Source of the DNA: Actinomycetota bacterium
Lineage (GTDB): Bacteria; Actinomycetota; Acidimicrobiia; Acidimicrobiales; Ilumatobacteraceae
Reading direction: 5' to 3'
Assembly: GCA_005800965.1 (NCBI GenBank)
Contig: SYEA01000015.1
Coordinates: 1-27,480 of the forward strand
Length of the DNA: 27,480 nt
Shown piece after piece: positions 1 to 7,020 of the stretch. The position numbers were made by a program, and so were the translations under genes. The first letter of the stretch is position 1. Each line of letters starts with the position of its first letter. The notes under the pieces were generated by a model that saw only the letters and a list, made by a program, of their open reading frames with translations, ran no database searches and was not told the DNA's origin.

Positions 1-118
1 CATCCAGCTCAACTGCGTGTGCTCCTTGCTCGCGAGCCAGCAAAAACGCCGCAATCGTGTTGCCACGCACTGCTTTTGATGCGCCGCGATGGGCCATGAT
101 CTGGGTGGTTGTGCGCAT
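1..118 (-). CDS. Glycerophosphodiester phosphodiesterase family protein, N-terminal fragment
   Basis: Translating the minus strand from the ATG at 118 gives 39 residues before the window edge. They contain AHRGAS (residues 9-14), NTIAAFLLA and a closing GAHAVELD. This is the N-terminal signature of GDPD enzymes: HRG carries the catalytic His and the ExD pair binds metal. The family hydrolyses glycerophosphodiesters to glycerol-3-phosphate and an alcohol. The usual PENT motif reads RGNT here. There is no signal peptide, so a cytosolic enzyme is likely. The gene is divergent from whiB across an 84-bp gap. Function rests only on the N-terminus, and the rest lies outside the window. Confidence 0.75.
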   Translation of the reverse strand, partial: MRTTTQIMAHRGASKAVRGNTIAAFLLAREQGAHAVELD

Positions 119-187
119 GGTTATGGGTGCAGCCTCACCCGCGTCAGAGTAGTCAATTTGCCCCTTGTGTTTGGAGGGTTTGGCACT

Positions 188-193
188 TAGTCT
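188..193 (+). promoter_or_regulatory. Possible -10 element of whiB
   Basis: TAGTCT fits the actinobacterial TANNNT -10 pattern and lies 9 nt before the whiB ATG. No Shine-Dalgarno sits at a useful distance; GGAGGG at 174-179 is 23 nt upstream. This suggests a very short or absent leader. No clear -35 was found. It is inferred from spacing only. Confidence 0.35.
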
Positions 194-202
194 GACGCTC
201 GC

Positions 203-499
203 ATGTCCATCCTTGCTCAAAGCCTCGCCCTTGGTTCAGCCGACTACACCTGGCGAGTAAACGCCAACTGCAAAGAGATTGATCCCGAACTGTTCTTTCC
301 CATTGGCAACACTGGTGAGGCTTCGCGCTTGTTGATGCGCGCCCGAGCGGTGTGTGCCGATTGCGGCGTGCGCAAAGAGTGCCTGGAGTTTGCGCTGACC
401 ACCAATCAAGACTGTGGAGTCTGGGGCGGCACCAGCGAAGAAGAGCGCCGCGATATTCGCCGGCGCAATGCGGCAGCGCGTCGCGCCAGCCTCGCTTAG
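203..499 (+). CDS. whiB1: WhiB-family Fe-S transcriptional regulator (WhiB1-like)
   Basis: This 98-residue protein has the Wbl layout: Cys23, then C51-x2-C54-x5-C60 to bind a [4Fe-4S] cluster, then GVWGG (72-76) and a basic tail (RRDIRRRNAAARR). Wbl proteins bind the primary sigma factor and act as NO- or redox-responsive regulators. An extra Cys71 directly precedes the GVWGG turn. The tail-to-tail neighbour is a PdtaS-type kinase, the same arrangement as whiB1 (Rv3219) and pdtaS (Rv3220c) in M. tuberculosis. That synteny supports WhiB1 over other Wbl classes. The TAG stop (497-499) overlaps the kinase stop. The family call is firm; the subclass is inferred from size and synteny. Confidence 0.88.
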   Translation: MSILAQSLALGSADYTWRVNANCKEIDPELFFPIGNTGEASRLLMRARAVCADCGVRKECLEFALTTNQDCGVWGGTSEEERRDIRRRNAAARRASLA

Positions 500-2058
500 T
501 TCGCCGCGTCGGTAGGTATTCGCAAGTCGACTACGGTGCCCACGACTGTGTTCACAGATGTGCCATCAGCGGGCTGACCACCAGCCGCGTGGCTACCGTC
601 TTCCAACGCGGCATCACTGAGATCTTGAGCGGTGGCTTGCCGCATGACGATCGTGCCACCGAGTTCGGTGGTCACGAGGGTGCGCACAATCGACAGCCCC
701 AACCCGGTGGCTTGGGCAATATCAAACTCCGGGTTTACCCCTACACCGTTGTCGATAACTCGAATGTGCAGTGCGTCATCCTCGCTGTCGCGTTGCAAAA
801 ACACCCGCACGACGCCGTCACGGCGAGAATCGCCGAAGGCGTGATCCACCACGTTCTGCAACAACTCCAAAATCACCACCGACAAAGGTGTGGCAATGGT
901 TGCCGGCAAACGCCCGGCATCGCCGCGCACCTCGAATCGCATTGGGCGATCACTTGACTGCAAGCTTTCCTGGGTGAGTTGAATCAGCGGTCGAACGATC
1001 TCGATGAAGGCCAGATCCTCGCCTGGCTCACGCGAGAGTGTTTCGTGTACCAACGCGATGGTACGGATGCGTCGCACTGAATCAGCAACTGCTGCTTTTG
1101 CTTCATCACTACTCAGGCGCCGACCTTGCAGGCGCAGCAACGACGAGATGGTCTGCAGGTTATTCTTTACTCGGTGGTGAATTTCTTTGATGGTGGCGTC
1201 TTTGGTGAGAATCAATCGGTCGCGCCGACGCAGCTCTGACACGTCACGCATCAACACCACCCCACCAATCACGTTCACGGCACGAGCCCCACGCTTCAGA
1301 ATGGGGATCGAGCGCACCAGCAGTGTGACATCGTGATCCTGGTCGAGTTCTTCAACCACGGGCTCGCGGCGCTCGAACGAAGCGCGCGCTGCATCGTGGG
1401 CAAAACCCAGCTCGGCCAAACTCTGCCCGACTGCATTGGCTCGAATTCCCACTCGATGAAGCGCCGACACGGCATTGGGTGATGCATACCGAACTCGTGC
1501 ACTGCCGTCGAGCACGATTACCCCGTCACCAACTCGTGGCGCAACGCTCGAGTCGGCAACACGCCCAGCAAAAGGAAACAACCCCGAGGAAATCATCGTG
1601 GCAAAGTCATCGAAAATCGAAAGATACGTGCGCTCGAGTTGCCCGAGTCGTCGCCCCGTCACCTTCGACACCTCGCGCGTGAGCACTGCGATTACCTTGC
1701 CGTCACAGACCACTGGTATCGCCGACATATTCACCGGATCGGCAAGATACGGCAGGGTGATTTCACCTTGTTGAATCTTGCCAGTTTGTGCTGCAGCAGC
1801 GATAAACGGCCGATCGGTGTCGTCGGCGTACTCACCCACGAGGTCGCTCTGATACAACGTTTGACCGGTCGCGGCACGAACCTGCGAAGCCGTCAACCAG
1901 TTGATGCCACCGTCTGACGCGACCGGAACATAAAGCAATAAGTCGGCGAACGAAAAATCAGCGAGCATGCCCCACTCCGACACCAGTGCAACAAGATGGT
2001 CGACTTGGTCAGACGACAGCGACGTGTGCTGATCGGTGAGTTCAACCAGCGTGGGCAT
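496..2058 (-). CDS. pdtaS: PdtaS-type cytosolic sensor histidine kinase
   Basis: A 520-residue protein with no transmembrane segment. The N-terminal GAF-like domain (about 1-155) opens much like mycobacterial PdtaS, including WGMLADFSFADLLLYV. A PAS-like domain follows (about 170-275), with VRYASPNAVSALHR. A HisKA_2 dimerisation helix contains EIHHRVKNN (phosphoacceptor His294 or His295). The C-terminal HATPase domain has an N-box (ELLQNVVDHAF), DNGVGV and GLGLSIVRTL. In mycobacteria PdtaS signals to PdtaR, an ANTAR response regulator that binds RNA; no such partner is in this window. The ATG start aligns with the mycobacterial N-terminus. The gene converges on whiB with overlapping stops. 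Confidence 0.9.
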   Translation of the reverse strand: MPTLVELTDQHTSLSSDQVDHLVALVSEWGMLADFSFADLLLYVPVASDGGINWLTASQVRAATGQTLYQSDLVGEYADDTDRPFIAAAAQTGKIQQGEITLPYLADPVNMSAIPVVCDGKVIAVLTREVSKVTGRRLGQLERTYLSIFDDFATMISSGLFPFAGRVADSSVAPRVGDGVIVLDGSARVRYASPNAVSALHRVGIRANAVGQSLAELGFAHDAARASFERREPVVEELDQDHDVTLLVRSIPILKRGARAVNVIGGVVLMRDVSELRRRDRLILTKDATIKEIHHRVKNNLQTISSLLRLQGRRLSSDEAKAAVADSVRRIRTIALVHETLSREPGEDLAFIEIVRPLIQLTQESLQSSDRPMRFEVRGDAGRLPATIATPLSVVILELLQNVVDHAFGDSRRDGVVRVFLQRDSEDDALHIRVIDNGVGVNPEFDIAQATGLGLSIVRTLVTTELGGTIVMRQATAQDLSDAALEDGSHAAGGQPADGTSVNTVVGTVVDLRIPTDAAN

Positions 2059-2106
2059 GACTAGCGACCATTATTGCCGCTGGCTAGCCCACTACGGGGC
2101 TACATC

Positions 2107-2138
2107 ATTACGGGGCGACAGTATTACGGGGCGACAGT
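2107..2138. repeat. 16-bp tandem duplication at the 3' end of an ATPase gene
   Basis: Two perfect copies of ATTACGGGGCGACAGT lie head to tail (2107-2122 and 2123-2138). A degraded third version, ACTACGGGGC, lies just before at about 2091-2100. The stop and the last codons (NTVAP) of the minus-strand ATPase gene fall in one copy. Because 16 is not a multiple of 3, the duplication changes which frame terminates. A recent slippage duplication is likely. Confidence 0.8.
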
Positions 2139-3253
2139 ATTCCAGGTTGACGCAGCGTGAGCGCCTCACCCATGGCCAGCAACGCACCAACATCGGTGAT
2201 CTCACCCGACCGTGACTCGCTCAGCACCACGTCGGTGCCCCAGCTATCCATCTCGGCCAAAGCGCCAGCCTGGCGTTCAGCGACCTGGGCAATGGCGTGC
2301 TCTGCTTTGGCCAGCGCATGCACTCGGCTATCGGCATGACCACTGACTGCCGTGGCCCGCACGCTGGCCCCGTCTGCAAGATGGGTCGGCATCAACCGAT
2401 TGGCCAACACCACTTCCAGGCGATGCTGTCTGCGTCGCAACTCGTCGACCAGGTAGTGGGCTTCGGCCATGGCGACTGACTCGGCACTGGTGACGACTAC
2501 ATACGCCGTTGCTGGGTCGGCCAACAAGGCACCCACTCGTCGGGCACGCGACACGATCGGGCCTTCCATCGTGCGAAACAACGTAAAGAACTCGGCGATG
2601 TCCGACAAAAATGCAGCCCCGAGAATGCGATCGGCCACCAAGAAAAACGGGCGCGATGCAATTGAGAGCAACCGCGACTGCGTTGGTGCAGTCAGCAACT
2701 TGAGCAGTCGAGATGAGAAGAACTGCTCCATGCGCTGTGGTGCATCCAGCACTGAAAGAGCGCTTCGCGATGGCGGCGTGTCCACGATGACCAGGTCGTA
2801 GTTGCCTGTCTCGCGGGCGTCGTACAGACGCTCAGTCACCACATAGTCGTGGCTGTGCACGAAACGTGATGTGAGTGTTTTGTAGAGATCGTTGGCCAAC
2901 ACCCGCTCGCGTGTTGCTGAATCTGGGGCATGACGACGCACCATGTCATCCCAACTGGCCTTGGTGTCGATCATCGCCATAGTGAGCGAACCTTGGGCAT
3001 CTGCCAGATGCACCGGAACCTCGGCGTTGCCGAGTGCGTCAAGGCCCAGGGCGGTGGCCAGGCGACGCGCCGGGTCGACGGTAAGCACCAAGACTCGTTT
3101 GCTGAAGTGCCGAGCCGCCAACACACCGAGCGCTGCAGCAGAAGTGGTTTTACCCACCCCACCCGGGCCACTCACGATGATCATCCGCGAGTCGCGCACG
3201 AGCGCCATCACACGGTCGTCGACGTGTCCGGCGTCAAATGCAGCGCTGTTCAC
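2108..3253 (-). CDS. ArsA/GET3-like ATPase, second subunit of a pair
   Basis: A 381-residue soluble P-loop ATPase of the SIMIBI/ArsA-GET3 family. The Walker A is GPGGVGKT (29-36); LVLTVDPARRLATALG follows as the switch I-like strand and VIVDTPPSRSAL as switch II. The signature lysine of deviant Walker A motifs (GKGGVGKT) is a proline here. The partner gene just upstream keeps the lysine. The same asymmetry is found in the mycobacterial pair Rv3679-Rv3680, described as bacterial GET3-like proteins, so a heterodimer is plausible. The GTG start overlaps the upstream TGA as GTGA, suggesting translational coupling. No arsenite or membrane partner is nearby. The physiological client is unknown, and metal or anion transport should not be assumed. 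Confidence 0.82.
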   Translation of the reverse strand: MNSAAFDAGHVDDRVMALVRDSRMIIVSGPGGVGKTTSAAALGVLAARHFSKRVLVLTVDPARRLATALGLDALGNAEVPVHLADAQGSLTMAMIDTKASWDDMVRRHAPDSATRERVLANDLYKTLTSRFVHSHDYVVTERLYDARETGNYDLVIVDTPPSRSALSVLDAPQRMEQFFSSRLLKLLTAPTQSRLLSIASRPFFLVADRILGAAFLSDIAEFFTLFRTMEGPIVSRARRVGALLADPATAYVVVTSAESVAMAEAHYLVDELRRRQHRLEVVLANRLMPTHLADGASVRATAVSGHADSRVHALAKAEHAIAQVAERQAGALAEMDSWGTDVVLSESRSGEITDVGALLAMGEALTLRQPGILSPRNTVAP

Positions 3254-4167
3254 GCGTCGCTACTCGACAGTCGGTGGAGTTCGCCCACCAGGTGATCGGT
3301 GATGTGCTGCGGCAACGCAACATCAGCAGGGGCCTCGGCAATGGTCTCCACGTTGCCAAGTTCGAATGCTTCAGCCAATCGCTGCACCTGCAGTTGTGCC
3401 TCGCTACGTTGCGCCACCAGCCAGTCGCCGGCCTGCACCGTGCGGGCAAGACTCGCGTCTTGGCGTGCCGCTGCCAGCGCAGTTTCATCGACGGCGGCTT
3501 GTGGCATACGATTCATGAGCACCCCACCAAAGTCAATGGGCGTCGCTTTGGCCAGTCGCTGTCGCAACTCAATCGTTTCGGCCACTGGCATCTCTTCGGG
3601 GGTGACCACCGCCAGCACGGTTGATACTTGCGGGTCGTGCAGCAAGTTACTCATCCACTTGGTCTGATCGGCGATGATGCCGATCCGCACCAAGGTTGCC
3701 AGTGCATCAGGGGCCGACACTTGGGCGACGAAATGCCCACTTGCTTCGGAGTCAACGATCACCATGTCGTAGTTCTGCTCACGAACTTCGTAACACAATT
3801 TGCCGATAGCCAATATTTCTTTCACCGCTGGCGCAGCATTGGCAACGAAATCAAAGATGCGAGCCAACGGTGTGAGGCTCCCGATTATCGGCAACCGCAG
3901 AAACAGCCGAATGTATTCACGCAGAGAGTCTTCGGTATTCATCGCCATTGCACTCACGTTCGGCGACACCTCAGTGGGCTCGAACTTCAGTGGCGGACAG
4001 CCAAGATACGCAGCTAGCGAACCCTTGTCATCCATTTCGCAGACAAGCACGCGCTTGCCTTGCTCGCCAGCCACTCTTGCTAGCGCTGCTGCGACACCAG
4101 ACTTGCCGACGCCACCTTTGCCTGTAACAAAGACGAGTCGACGAGAAAGTAACGCGCGCAGCGTCAG
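3250..4167 (-). CDS. ArsA/GET3-like ATPase, first subunit of a pair (probable CTG start)
   Basis: An ATG/GTG/TTG search begins this gene at GTG 4074 and removes its P-loop. Reading upstream in frame restores LVFVTGKGGVGKSGVAAALA, with Walker A GKGGVGKS at residues 16-23. No ATG, GTG or TTG lies between the in-frame stop at 4189-4191 and the P-loop. The best start is CTG at 4165-4167, which overlaps the DUF3107 stop as CTGA and gives 305 residues (MTLRALLSRRLVFV). Later motifs are VLVCEMDDKGSLAAYLG and VIVDSEASGHF (switch II). The signature lysine Lys17 is present, unlike in the downstream partner. The family call is firm. The start is inferred, and a base error (ATG read as CTG) is the alternative. 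Confidence 0.82.
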   Translation of the reverse strand: MTLRALLSRRLVFVTGKGGVGKSGVAAALARVAGEQGKRVLVCEMDDKGSLAAYLGCPPLKFEPTEVSPNVSAMAMNTEDSLREYIRLFLRLPIIGSLTPLARIFDFVANAAPAVKEILAIGKLCYEVREQNYDMVIVDSEASGHFVAQVSAPDALATLVRIGIIADQTKWMSNLLHDPQVSTVLAVVTPEEMPVAETIELRQRLAKATPIDFGGVLMNRMPQAAVDETALAAARQDASLARTVQAGDWLVAQRSEAQLQVQRLAEAFELGNVETIAEAPADVALPQHITDHLVGELHRLSSSDA

Positions 4168-4400
4168 GCGCCAAACCCCAGTCGACGCTCACCGTCTGGT
4201 GCACCGAACTCAACGAAGGCAATCTTTTCGGCGGGAATCGCCACTTCGCGACCGCGCTTGTCTTTCATCCACAACACTTCTACTTTGCCGGCGAGTGCTT
4301 CTTCCACCGTCTTGCGCACTGCAGCCTGCGACTTTTCGTCACCCTCAACTTCCAGTGAGATGTCTCGAGACGAGTGGGTGACTCCGATGCGAATGTCCAT
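4164..4400 (-). CDS. DUF3107 family protein
   Basis: A 78-residue protein that begins MDIRIGVTHSSRDISLEV and ends with the family-typical IPAEKIAFVEFG strand plus a short tail. DUF3107 is a small, mostly actinobacterial family without an established biochemical function. The N-terminal strand and a central helix (SQAAVRKTVEEALAG) suggest a compact alpha/beta fold. It lies 18 bp downstream of mrp, and its stop overlaps the proposed CTG of the next ATPase gene. It is therefore probably co-transcribed with three P-loop ATPase genes. There are no cysteines or recognisable catalytic residues. Confidence 0.8.
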   Translation of the reverse strand: MDIRIGVTHSSRDISLEVEGDEKSQAAVRKTVEEALAGKVEVLWMKDKRGREVAIPAEKIAFVEFGAPDGERRLGFGA

Positions 4401-4418
4401 GGTTACCAGTGTGGCAGG

Positions 4419-5561
4419 TCAATTGACCTTCAGTGCCTGACTGAAGATTTTCTTGGGTTTCATCTCGGCTATTTTCTTGGCAAGTTCGATAAACACTTGG
4501 CCAACTTCACTTTGCGGGGCGACGGCAGCAATCGGCTTGCCGTTGTCACCGCCTTCACGTAGTTGATTTACCAATGGAATCTGCGCCAACAGTGGCACGC
4601 CAAGTTCATCGGCGAGCGACTTGCCACCACCCTGGCCAAAGAGTTCGTATCGCTTGCCATCGTCGCCGGTGAACCACGACATGTTCTCGATCACACCGCG
4701 CACGGTCATGTTGACCTTCTTGGCCATCGCTGCAGATAGTCGAGCCACTTTCTGCGCAGCGTCTTGCGGCGTGGTCACCACATACACCTCGGCACGCGGC
4801 AGATACTGGCTCAGGCTCAAAGCAATGTCACCGGTGCCCGGCGGCATGTCGACGAGCAAGAAATCTGGCTCATCCCAAAACACATCGGTAAGAAACTGTT
4901 CGAGCGCTTTGTGCAACATCGGTCCACGCCACACCACTGCTTGGCCATCGGGCACGAAATATCCGATCGAAATACAACGAACTCCGTACGACTCTGGTGG
5001 CAGCAACATCTGGTCAATTGCCACTGGCTCGCGATCGGCACCGAGCATGCGCGGAATCGAGTATCCGTAAATATCGGCGTCAACGACGCCTACGCTGTGT
5101 CCGGCTGCAGCCAAGGCAACGGCCAGGTTGGCGGTCACGCTGCTTTTTCCGACGCCACCTTTGCCCGACGAAATCAACAATGGTCGGGTCTTTGACCCGG
5201 GCTGAGCGAAGGGAATTGCGCGACCCTGCGCATGCCCTTGGGCTGGTGCGCTGCCTGCACTCGCTGCGGGTGACCCGTGCAACTTTTCGCGCAAGACAGC
5301 ACGCTCGTCATCGGTCATGACTCCGAAATTGAGTTGCACATCGCGCACACCGGGCAGGGGTCGAATCGCGCCGTTGACGCGATTTTGTATCTCGTTGCGC
5401 AACGGGCAACCGGCAATGGTGAGGGTGACTGTGAGGGCAACGACACCGTCGTTGATGCTCACGTCGCGCACCATGTTGAGATCAACAATCGAGCGATGCA
5501 ACTCGGGGTCTTGAACTGGTCGCAAGGCCTCAATCACTTGATCTGGGGTGACGACGCTCAT
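4419..5561 (-). CDS. mrp: Mrp/NBP35-family Fe-S cluster carrier ATPase
   Basis: A 380-residue protein in two parts. The N-terminal MIP18/DUF59 domain (1-95) carries QDPELHRSIVDLNMV and GCPL (Cys52). A Pro/Ala/Gly-rich linker (about 96-124) leads to the Mrp ATPase with GKGGVGKS (133-140), VDADIYGYSIPRML and LLVDMPPGTGD. Mrp/ApbC proteins carry Fe-S clusters to apo-enzymes. The C-terminal CPxC motif of the E. coli type is absent: the corresponding stretch is ENMSWFTGDDGKRYELFG, as in other actinobacterial Mrp proteins I recall. The gene is divergent from a SufR-like regulator, with only 23 bp between start codons. It heads the minus-strand ATPase operon. Confidence 0.9.
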   Translation of the reverse strand: MSVVTPDQVIEALRPVQDPELHRSIVDLNMVRDVSINDGVVALTVTLTIAGCPLRNEIQNRVNGAIRPLPGVRDVQLNFGVMTDDERAVLREKLHGSPAASAGSAPAQGHAQGRAIPFAQPGSKTRPLLISSGKGGVGKSSVTANLAVALAAAGHSVGVVDADIYGYSIPRMLGADREPVAIDQMLLPPESYGVRCISIGYFVPDGQAVVWRGPMLHKALEQFLTDVFWDEPDFLLVDMPPGTGDIALSLSQYLPRAEVYVVTTPQDAAQKVARLSAAMAKKVNMTVRGVIENMSWFTGDDGKRYELFGQGGGKSLADELGVPLLAQIPLVNQLREGGDNGKPIAAVAPQSEVGQVFIELAKKIAEMKPKKIFSQALKVN

Positions 5562-5571
5562 GATGAACTCG

Positions 5572-5580
5572 TTAGGCTAA
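5572..5580. promoter_or_regulatory. Shared bidirectional -10 region of mrp and the SufR-like gene
   Basis: TTAGGCTAA is a palindrome apart from its centre base. It gives TAGGCT on the plus strand (5573-5578), 6 nt before the GTG of the regulator gene, and TAGCCT on the minus strand, 12 nt before the mrp ATG. Both match TANNNT. Only 23 bp separate the starts, so the two promoters must overlap and may exclude each other. The same 9-mer is the core of the DtxR/IdeR operator consensus, which may be coincidence. Confidence 0.45.
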
Positions 5581-5584
5581 TCGC

Positions 5585-6331
5585 GTGGCCCGCAACAAAG
5601 CCGTGACGAACGGGGTGACGGGTGGCGCATTCTCGTCGCAAGTGTCGGCGATTACCTCTGCATTCGGTGACCCCACCCGCCGCGCCGTGTATTTGTTCGT
5701 TCGCGACGCAGCCGATGGCGTTACTGCATCTCAGGTTGCAGAGCGATTTGCCGTGCACCCAAACGTGGCCCGCCACCATCTCGACAAACTGGCGGCCGGT
5801 GGCTATCTCGAAGTCGAAATTGCCCGCATCGAACACGCTGGCGCCGGTCGCCCATCGAAGTGTTATCGCGCCGTTGACTCAGCAGAGCCCACGCAGTTTC
5901 CCGTGCGTAGCGACGACTTGGTGCTGTCGCTCCTCGGTGAGGCTCTCGGACGGTTGCCCGACGAAGAAGCCCAGGCGATTGCCGAAGAGGTGGGCCGCAA
6001 GTACGGCCAGGCGATGGCCGTTGGCTTGACCGGTGACGATGTGGCAGCAGGCCAACGGTCCTTGCGCTCCGCACTACAAAAAGTTGCAGACGCCTTGACT
6101 GCCCATGGCTTCGCTGCTCACACCGAAAAACGTCAGAACAAGTTGCGCATCATCAACAACCATTGTCCGTTTGGAGACGTCGCAATCGAACATCCCGTTA
6201 TTTGCGCCGTTGATCGTGGAATGGTGAAGGGAATGCTCGACGCCATCTACGGCGAGACGTCAGCCGAAACTTCGGCCTCGTTGCCCCAAGGTGACCGCTT
6301 CTGCGAAACGACGCTCGAGGCGTTGAACTAG
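5585..6331 (+). CDS. SufR-like winged-helix regulator with cysteine-rich C-terminus
   Basis: A 248-residue protein. Residues 20-90 form an ArsR/DeoR-like winged helix (FGDPTRRAVYLFVRD; VAERFAVHPNVARHHLDKL; wing near GAGRPSKCY). The C-terminal half ends with NNHCPFGDVAIEHPVICAVDRGM and FCETTLEALN, giving Cys194, Cys207 and Cys240. The 13-residue step from Cys194 to Cys207 matches the first two cluster-ligand cysteines of SufR, the Fe-S-sensing repressor of suf genes. No suf operon is visible here. The adjacent divergent gene is mrp, itself an Fe-S carrier, so control of mrp and of itself is a reasonable inference. The GTG start at 5585 lies 6 nt after a TANNNT box, suggesting a leaderless mRNA. 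Its TAG stop shares CTAG with the next gene. Confidence 0.78.
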   Translation: MARNKAVTNGVTGGAFSSQVSAITSAFGDPTRRAVYLFVRDAADGVTASQVAERFAVHPNVARHHLDKLAAGGYLEVEIARIEHAGAGRPSKCYRAVDSAEPTQFPVRSDDLVLSLLGEALGRLPDEEAQAIAEEVGRKYGQAMAVGLTGDDVAAGQRSLRSALQKVADALTAHGFAAHTEKRQNKLRIINNHCPFGDVAIEHPVICAVDRGMVKGMLDAIYGETSAETSASLPQGDRFCETTLEALN

Positions 6332-6954
6332 TCGCCCCAGTGGCGTTGTTCTAAAAACGGGTCGCCATACATGTGGTAACCGTTTTGTTCCCAAAACCCT
6401 GGTGCATCCTGCGTAGTGGCCTCGAGGCCGCGCAGCCACTTAGCTGATTTCCAAAAATACAAATGCGGAATCACGAGCCGCACTGGGCCGCCGTGAATGG
6501 GTTCGATGTCGGTGTTGTCGTAGGCATAGGCAACTAGTGCGTCGTCGCCCGTTGCATCGGCCAACGGCAAATTTGCGGTGTAGCCGTATTCAGCGTGAGC
6601 CATCACGTGGGTGGCGCTCGAGTCGATACCTGCCTGAGCGAATAAATCGCGAACTCGCACACCTTTCCAAACGGTGTCGAACTTCGACCACTTCGTTACA
6701 CAGTGAATGTCGGTGGTGATCGACACCGACGGCAGCGCCACGAGTTGTGCATAGTTGAGTGTGAACGGTGCCGACACCGCACCAAAGATCTCAAGCGACC
6801 ATTCACCCGGCCGATAGGTGGGCACATCCCCCACGTGCAACACGGGAAAACGATCGGTCAAATACTGACCTGGTGGCAAGCGCTGAGCATCAAAACCTTT
6901 GGCCTGCGTTTCGGCCCGGTTTTTTTCAAAAAATCCCACGCTGTAGTGTGCCAT
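6328..6954 (-). CDS. Sulfite-oxidase-like molybdopterin oxidoreductase, cytosolic
   Basis: A 208-residue protein from the ATG at 6954. It consists of the molybdopterin-binding domain of the sulfite oxidase/MsrP superfamily: RLPPGQYLTDRFPVLHVG, then TTDIHCVTKWSKFDTVWKGV with the presumed Mo-ligand Cys85, then HGGPVRLVIPHLYFWKSAKW. No Tat signal precedes the domain, unlike periplasmic MsrP, so a cytosolic enzyme is expected. The open frame extends to 7044, but that would overlap the divergent phosphatase gene and add an atypical sequence. GTG at 6939 (MGFFEKNRAET) is an equally good start by family habit. Neither has a clear Shine-Dalgarno. The substrate cannot be told from the sequence. Confidence 0.83.
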   Translation of the reverse strand: MAHYSVGFFEKNRAETQAKGFDAQRLPPGQYLTDRFPVLHVGDVPTYRPGEWSLEIFGAVSAPFTLNYAQLVALPSVSITTDIHCVTKWSKFDTVWKGVRVRDLFAQAGIDSSATHVMAHAEYGYTANLPLADATGDDALVAYAYDNTDIEPIHGGPVRLVIPHLYFWKSAKWLRGLEATTQDAPGFWEQNGYHMYGDPFLEQRHWGD

Positions 6955-7008
6955 TTCGCCAGCAAATCCGCCAGCCCAACCAATAACTTGTCGTTCACCT
7001 TCGCCTAC

Positions 7009-7014
7009 TAGGTT
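7009..7014 (+). promoter_or_regulatory. Probable leaderless promoter (-10) of the histidine phosphatase gene
   Basis: TAGGTT matches TANNNT and is followed by exactly 6 nt before GTG 7021, so transcription would begin at the start codon. There is no Shine-Dalgarno and no convincing -35. The geometry is the same as for the SufR-like and lhr genes. Confidence 0.45.
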
Positions 7015-7020
7015 GCCGCG

